Assembly (NCBI GenBank): GCA_036397395.1
Contig: DASWIZ010000007.1
Span: forward strand, 1-50,702
Origin: DASRUP01 sp036397395
GTDB lineage: Bacteria; Patescibacteriota; Minisyncoccia; Minisyncoccales; UBA10102
Reading direction: 5' to 3'
Length of the DNA: 50,702 bases
Shown here: positions 46,515 to 50,702 of the stretch, one piece after another
Numbering within the stretch: position 1 is the first letter of the stretch
Layout: the number at the start of each line of letters is the position of its first letter
The notes under the pieces: model-generated
What the model was told of the DNA's origin: nothing
Databases searched by the model: none
Seen by the model: the letters and a program-made list of their open reading frames with translations, nothing else
Position numbers and translations under genes: made by a program

Positions 46515-48020
46515 TCATTGAGTTATCGTAAAATTAACTCCGATGCTTGTTTTTTGCCACGCCGCCACATAGATTTTGTACGCTCCTGAAGTAAGCGTAA
46601 GCCACTCCTTGCAAGGAAGTCCGCTATACGAATTATCACTCTGGCAAAGAGGAGACCCCAAGATAACTTTGATAAACTTATAAGTTGATCCTTCTTTTCC
46701 GTAAAGAATGCCGCTTACGCCTTGGCCGTTTTCAATCCATGCGTTCAGATCCCCCTCAAATCCTACAAAATTGCATCCCCTGATTTCAACTTCTGTGCCT
46801 ATTGGACCAGAATCTGGTGAAATTGAAGTAATGGTGGGTCTCCCACTTCTGCAACTTGCCAAAATAGTGGCTTCTTGTGATTCAAAAAACCGAAGCGTGG
46901 AAAGAAAAGTCTTGAACAATGCTTGGTTATATGGATCATAATAACCACCCAGCATTGCAGAATCACCGATTCTGACACTTAAACTACTCGAACCATCGTC
47001 AAATAACGCTTCAACCCAAGCACCTGTTACGTCCCAATCAATCACGCCAGACATACCGTCTACGGTAAGTCGTTCGCATCGTGACGTTTCGTTTAAAGCG
47101 ATGGGACGAATACTCGTCAGATAATCCTCACAAAAACTTAGGTCTCTCTCGTTTGAATCAAACCAATTTATTTGAAGGCGATAAAAACCTTTACCGCCAG
47201 TCACCGCTGAAGGAGAGCCTCCAAATGTCCAATCGAGAGGATGTTTGTACTCAAAGCCATACATTTCAGAACGATACGTTTGCCAATTGGAGGTATCAAT
47301 TTGTGGTTCCCAAAACCGAAACGTGGAGAGGATTTGGTCAAAAGTATATTGATATCTGTTTACTGCTTCTTGCGAACCACCATTGAAGACAAACTGGGTA
47401 GAATAACCGTCTCTATTTATTAGTACGAAATCGCCCGTAACTGGGCCGAAATCAGGTTCTTGAATATATTTATCTTGATACTGATGTTGAGCCTTAACCT
47501 TGTATCGAACAGCAGGATATCCTCCAACTGTAAAATCTTGGATTTTAGTATAAATAATCCGATAAATAGTGGGTTGGTTGAGCGGTAGAATGAGCTGGTC
47601 GCCCACCTTTATCCCCTGCAATGCACTAAACAACTGTTCGCCGCCGGGGGGACTATCTATTCGTAACTCAACGTTCTCGACATCTTTTCCATTAAACCCC
47701 GAAGCTTTATTGGAAAACGCATATCGTCCTGCGTATCCTTCATCTGTGGCATTAAACCAATCCGATGGATACCTCATCTCAAACCCAAACTCGTCGTTGC
47801 GGTAGGTTTGCCAATCGCTTGTATCTATAACCTCGACTTGCGACGGCGGGGCTGGCGCTGGCGGCGGAACAGCGTGCTCTGTTTCTTCGGCAACGGGCTG
47901 TTCAGCCGGAGCCGGCGCTGTTCCGCGCAAAAGGAAAACCACGGCAACCACAAGGACAATCGCGGCAACACCCGCCAGCACCACAAACATTTTTATCTCC
48001 CCTTGAAATTCTTTTATCAT
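46515..48020 (-). CDS. Anchored protein with two PsbP-like domains and an IPT/TIG domain
   Basis: 501 residues: membrane anchor (MFVVLAGVAAIVLVVAVVFLL), Ala/Pro/Glu linker, then two copies of the domain opening WQTYRNDEFGFEMRYPSDW and NWQTYRSEMYGFEYKHPLDW, and a C-terminal IPT/TIG-like Ig domain (RPTITSISPDSGPIGTEVEI with paired Cys). The same opening motif is in the 784-1437 protein. An extracytoplasmic binding role is likely; nothing catalytic is visible. TAAAAT ends 9 nt before the ATG. It is bracketed by two near-identical palindromes (46482 and 48059). Confidence 0.75.
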   Translation of the reverse strand: MIKEFQGEIKMFVVLAGVAAIVLVVAVVFLLRGTAPAPAEQPVAEETEHAVPPPAPAPPSQVEVIDTSDWQTYRNDEFGFEMRYPSDWFNATDEGYAGRYAFSNKASGFNGKDVENVELRIDSPPGGEQLFSALQGIKVGDQLILPLNQPTIYRIIYTKIQDFTVGGYPAVRYKVKAQHQYQDKYIQEPDFGPVTGDFVLINRDGYSTQFVFNGGSQEAVNRYQYTFDQILSTFRFWEPQIDTSNWQTYRSEMYGFEYKHPLDWTFGGSPSAVTGGKGFYRLQINWFDSNERDLSFCEDYLTSIRPIALNETSRCERLTVDGMSGVIDWDVTGAWVEALFDDGSSSLSVRIGDSAMLGGYYDPYNQALFKTFLSTLRFFESQEATILASCRSGRPTITSISPDSGPIGTEVEIRGCNFVGFEGDLNAWIENGQGVSGILYGKEGSTYKFIKVILGSPLCQSDNSYSGLPCKEWLTLTSGAYKIYVAAWQKTSIGVNFTITQ

Positions 48021-48058
48021 AGAGTAGATATTTTAAGTTTATTATCGCTTGTTACGCG

Positions 48059-48078
48059 ATTAGTACGATCGTATTAAT
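48059..48078. promoter_or_regulatory. Second copy of the ATTAGTACGATCGT palindrome
   Basis: ATTAGTACGATCGTATTAAT, one change from 46482-46501, about 40 bp upstream of the 46515 gene's ATG and just after the regulator gene. Confidence 0.65.
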
Positions 48079-48088
48079 TGTGTAATAC

Positions 48089-48619
48089 CTATGAGATTTC
48101 TTCGATGAGGAACAATCTGACATACGGAATAATCTGATACTCCCGTATCGCTTCCTCTGTTTCGTCATACACATCGTAGGGACATACCCATACGCTTTTC
48201 TGGACCTGTTGATAACCCAAATCTATTAATGCGTCCCGTAAAAAATCCCTTGCTTTTCGCCTTTCCTCGGGAATATCAAAAATAATCATTATCCACTTGC
48301 CGTCTTTGCGCTTCTTCCTTTCTTTCAGCTTCCGCTTTACCTGGAGAGCTTTCTCTGTACCTTTCGGGGTAAGCATAAACCCCTTTACCCCTTCGAGCGA
48401 TTTGACCTTAATATATCCTTGCATTTGAAGATAAGAAATAAACTGGCTAAACGACCTTCTTGCTTTCCGGCGTTTGTACTCTTTTCGCAACTGAATTACA
48501 TCTCGATAAAGGTATTGGCTCACGCTGCGCGGCGGAGAAACCGTATCGTAGGCTTTCTCAAATCCCTCAATGGCATTATACAAATCCCACAAAAACTTGT
48601 CGGTAATCGGAAGTTTCAT
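48089..48619 (-). CDS. PaaX-like regulator with Cas2-like domain
   Basis: 176 residues. An N-terminal helical/winged-helix part (YKRRKARRSFSQFISYLQMQ, GYIKVKSLEGVKGFMLTPKG) is joined by a Lys-rich segment to a Cas2-like ferredoxin fold: KWIMIIFDIPEERRKARDFL, LGYQQVQKSVWVCPYDVYDE and YVRLFLIEEI. This matches the PaaX central Cas2-like domain family of transcriptional regulators. There is no CRISPR array or other cas gene, so adaptation is unlikely. Palindromes at 48644 (own promoter), 48059 and 46482 are natural candidates for its operators. TATAGT lies 10 nt before the ATG. Confidence 0.78.
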   Translation of the reverse strand: MKLPITDKFLWDLYNAIEGFEKAYDTVSPPRSVSQYLYRDVIQLRKEYKRRKARRSFSQFISYLQMQGYIKVKSLEGVKGFMLTPKGTEKALQVKRKLKERKKRKDGKWIMIIFDIPEERRKARDFLRDALIDLGYQQVQKSVWVCPYDVYDETEEAIREYQIIPYVRLFLIEEIS

Positions 48620-48643
48620 ACCTACGCCTACTATAACATATTT

Positions 48644-48657
48644 AGAGCGGCCGCTCT
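48644..48657. promoter_or_regulatory. Palindrome at the regulator promoter
   Basis: AGAGCGGCCGCTCT, about 15 bp upstream of the TATAGT -10 box of the 48089 gene; possible autoregulatory operator. Confidence 0.5.
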
Positions 48658-48705
48658 ATTCGTGTAACTAACTACTAAGTGCAGTATATATGTAATATAC
48701 GTATG

Positions 48706-49578
48706 TCATTTCATGGAATGGCCACCGAACATGTGACGGAGCATCATTAATATTTTGCCCGTGTAGCTGGGTTTTTTTGCCGATTCCACGCGAAAATGAA
48801 ACGATGCTTGTATTACGGGAACAGGCACCCCAAACTTTTTGGCGGTTTTTACGGTCCATTCGCCTTCTCCTGTGTGCTGCACCGACCCCGACGCTTCCCG
48901 CAACTCTTCGCCGTATTTTTGAAAGCCCCTTTCCATCCAGCCGGTCAAGCGCGATTCTACGACGCTGCCGTTATTATACACTCTTGCTACTTCTTTCAAA
49001 TCGAGTTCAAACGGCGACTTTTTCATAAGCGTAAACCCTTCGGCCAAAGACTGCATCATTCCATACTCGATGCCGTTGTGCACCATTTTTACAAAGTGCC
49101 CGGCGCCCGATTTTCCCATGTAGCCAAAACTTTCTTTGGCCGTAAGGTCGCCAAACAGGGGTTTGAGTTTTTGAAACACTTTTTTATCGCCTCCCGCCAT
49201 AATCGCCGGCTTGCCCTGCCGCACGGTGACCGGGCCGCCCGAAACCCCAACATCCATAAAGTGAATTCCTTTTGCCGCCAGTTTCATTGCCCGGCGCACC
49301 GAGTCTTCGTAAAATGTGTTTCCCCCGTCTATAACAACGTCTCCCTTATACAAAAGTTTTGCCAGTTGCGAAACCACCTCATCTACCGGCTTGCCGGCGG
49401 GAACCATAATCCACACAATGCGGGGTTTTCCCAGATACCCCACCAATTCTTCTATGCTTTTTGCCGTGCCTTTACCCGAAATATCAAATGTTTCCACCCG
49501 CCAGTTTTTTTCCTTCAGCCTGGCAACCATGGCGCTCCCCATTTTGCCTAAACCTATGTAACCTATGTGTTTTCCCAT
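48706..49578 (-). CDS. gnd: 6-phosphogluconate dehydrogenase, short (YqeC/GndA-like) type
   Basis: 290 residues. Rossmann motif HIGYIGLGKMGSAMVARL, substrate motif DVGVSGGPVTVRQGKPAIMA, catalytic GKSGAGHFVKMVHNGIEYGM, and the C-terminal helices of the short class (about 300 residues), which lacks the long C-terminal extension of E. coli Gnd (468). It oxidatively decarboxylates 6-phosphogluconate to ribulose 5-phosphate. After the GxGxxG the second strand ends ETFDIS, with Asp favouring NAD+ over NADP+ (inference). Its start overlaps the zwf end by 16 nt, so it is coupled to zwf. Confidence 0.92.
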   Translation of the reverse strand: MGKHIGYIGLGKMGSAMVARLKEKNWRVETFDISGKGTAKSIEELVGYLGKPRIVWIMVPAGKPVDEVVSQLAKLLYKGDVVIDGGNTFYEDSVRRAMKLAAKGIHFMDVGVSGGPVTVRQGKPAIMAGGDKKVFQKLKPLFGDLTAKESFGYMGKSGAGHFVKMVHNGIEYGMMQSLAEGFTLMKKSPFELDLKEVARVYNNGSVVESRLTGWMERGFQKYGEELREASGSVQHTGEGEWTVKTAKKFGVPVPVIQASFHFRVESAKKPSYTGKILMMLRHMFGGHSMK

Positions 49579-50702
49579 GGTGTGGTATTTTTTTCGTAAA
49601 TCTCAAGCGGCGTTGCGTTGTTCTGCCACGAACGCACAATGGGGTCGACAAACTCCCATTCCGCCATAATTTCCTCGGTGCTCACAAACAGCGTCTGGTC
49701 CCCCCGGATAACACTGTACAAAAGCCGCACATAGGCGTCGGCTATTTCTGTTTCTCCAAAAGCCTGTTTATAATCAAACGTAAAATCTTTTTTCTCCAGC
49801 ACCATTTCGGCGCCCGGCTTTTTTACCCAAAAAGAAATGCGAATACCTTCTTTGGGCTGGATCTGGTAATGAAGCTCATTTTGGTAGTGTACGCCTTCGG
49901 GACACAGACAGGGTGTTTGGTGGCGGAATGTAACCGTAACCTCCACCCTATCTTGCAGCATAGCTTTTCCGCTTTCCAACACAATGGGAACTTCTTTCCA
50001 ATTCTTTGTGTCCAAATACGTTTCAATTCTAAAATAGGTTTCTGTTTGCGAATGTGCATCTACGCCCCTTTCTTGCGTATATCCTTTATATTGGCCGCGT
50101 TTTGTTTTTGCTGCAATATCTCTATTGGATTTTAAAATATTCAGTGAGCGCAAAATGGCAGCTCTGTTTTTCCGAACCAAATCCGCTTCAAAGTTTCCCG
50201 GATTTTCCATACAGAACAAAGCTAACAGCTGCAGCACGTGGTTTTGTCCTACATCGCGTAACGCCCCAATGCCGTCGTAAAACGCCCCCCGTTCCCCAAC
50301 CCCTTCTTTCTCCAATAGCGCAATGGAAATGCGTTCTATGGCCTTGTTTCCCCAGGAATCCTGCAAAAATGAATTGGAAAAGCGGAACGCCAAAATGTTT
50401 TGCACGGTTTCCTTGCCCAAATAATGGTCTATGCGGTAAATTTGCTCTTCTTTAAACAGTTTTCCCAAAAGCCGGTCTAATTCCTGGGCGCCTTTCAGGT
50501 CTTTGCCAAACGGTTTTTCCACAATAACCCTGGTCCACCCTTCTTGGGGGCTGCAGGGTTCCGTAAGTTTTGAAGTTGCTAATTTTCGGAAAATGGTTTC
50601 GTAAAACTGAGGGGAAGCGGCAATATAAAACAATTTATTGGCGCATACGTTCCACTGGCCGTCTTGCATGCCCAGTTTTTCAGCCAAAGCCGCATATCCC
50701 TG
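49563..50702 (-). CDS. zwf: Glucose-6-phosphate dehydrogenase, N-terminus beyond window
   Basis: The frame is open to the window edge, so the Rossmann N-terminus is missing here. Visible: KLFYIAASPQFYETI, RVIVEKPFGKDL, the active-site YRIDHYLGKETVQNILAFRF, GAFYDGIGALRDVGQNHVLQ with the second catalytic His region, and a C-terminal domain to WENT. It oxidises glucose 6-phosphate to the lactone and makes NADPH, the entry of the oxidative pentose phosphate pathway. With gnd (16-nt overlap), pgl, tkt and tal in the same 9 kb, all on the minus strand, the pathway is complete apart from the pentose isomerase/epimerase. Confidence 0.95.
   Translation of the reverse strand, partial: QGYAALAEKLGMQDGQWNVCANKLFYIAASPQFYETIFRKLATSKLTEPCSPQEGWTRVIVEKPFGKDLKGAQELDRLLGKLFKEEQIYRIDHYLGKETVQNILAFRFSNSFLQDSWGNKAIERISIALLEKEGVGERGAFYDGIGALRDVGQNHVLQLLALFCMENPGNFEADLVRKNRAAILRSLNILKSNRDIAAKTKRGQYKGYTQERGVDAHSQTETYFRIETYLDTKNWKEVPIVLESGKAMLQDRVEVTVTFRHQTPCLCPEGVHYQNELHYQIQPKEGIRISFWVKKPGAEMVLEKKDFTFDYKQAFGETEIADAYVRLLYSVIRGDQTLFVSTEEIMAEWEFVDPIVRSWQNNATPLEIYEKNTTPWENT

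Noticed and set aside
48089..48619. CRISPR-associated Cas2
   Set aside because: The C-terminal domain is Cas2-like, but an N-terminal DNA-binding part is fused, and no other cas gene or repeat-spacer array is present; PaaX-type regulator fits better.

Overview
The window looks like a chromosomal segment of a Patescibacteria/CPR bacterium (Parcubacteria-like). The signs are short intergenic gaps, a tiny bL28, DUF5679 and CxxC zinc-ribbon proteins, SipW/TasA-type secreted proteins, membrane-anchored low-complexity surface proteins, and -10 boxes placed so close to start codons that many mRNAs should be leaderless. UGA is used as a stop (for example at the end of the 31657-32553 gene), which argues against the code-25 lineages. 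The lineage is inferred from gene content; no 16S rRNA gene is present.

Layout. 1-3170: a partial or broken muramidase, a lipid-dependent mannosyltransferase-like protein, rpmB and tRNA-Pro(GGG). 3166-8190: HU, a secreted coiled-coil protein, then a minus-strand operon of two TasA/camelysin-like proteins, a SipW-type signal peptidase and a third SipW substrate with collagen-like repeats. 8190-15840: a VapBC-like toxin-antitoxin pair, an SH3b protein, an HD nucleotidase, a structured ncRNA, ndk, a ComEC-type metallo-beta-lactamase, three small proteins (two with zinc ribbons), a beta-CASP RNase and uppP. 15870-20510: a surface-protein operon whose proteins share one repeat module, in one case expanded into long Gly-Gly-X tracts, with a roughly 237-nt leader and strong intra-operon hairpins. 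20740-28410: an exopolysaccharide-type operon (processive GT2, GT-C enzyme, very large PQQ-type sugar dehydrogenase with PKD, PA14 and LamG-like domains, decayed GH6 cellulase). 28430-32870: a copper-resistance operon under CsoR plus an AbrB-type regulator and a membrane protein. 32870-33600: a dead Y1 transposase between its palindromes. 33590-36680: a four-gene cysteine-rich membrane/secreted operon with DoxX. 36870-39910: an ATP-cone/Mrr-like nuclease, DUF3105, a DsbA-like protein and a TrxB-like protein. 39920-50702: a carbohydrate operon region with GH15, transaldolase, 6-phosphogluconolactonase, transketolase, 6-phosphogluconate dehydrogenase and glucose-6-phosphate dehydrogenase, i.e. 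both branches of the pentose phosphate pathway, interrupted by an intact Y1 (RAYT-type) transposase.

Most distinctive signals. (1) Two unrelated Y1-transposase/palindrome pairs lie within 12 kb, each with solo palindromes at gene ends, one of them 35 kb away. (2) At least a dozen near-consensus promoters have the -10 box 6-10 nt before the ATG. (3) Hairpins in the minus-strand operons are fully paired only on the transcribed strand (G-U instead of C-A), pointing to selected RNA structure. (4) A short palindromic element is inserted in frame in two enzymes in different frames and orientations. (5) A synthase, sugar-oxidase and GH6 cluster resembles actinobacterial csl clusters in logic. All functional calls are from reading translations and motifs; no database search was run.
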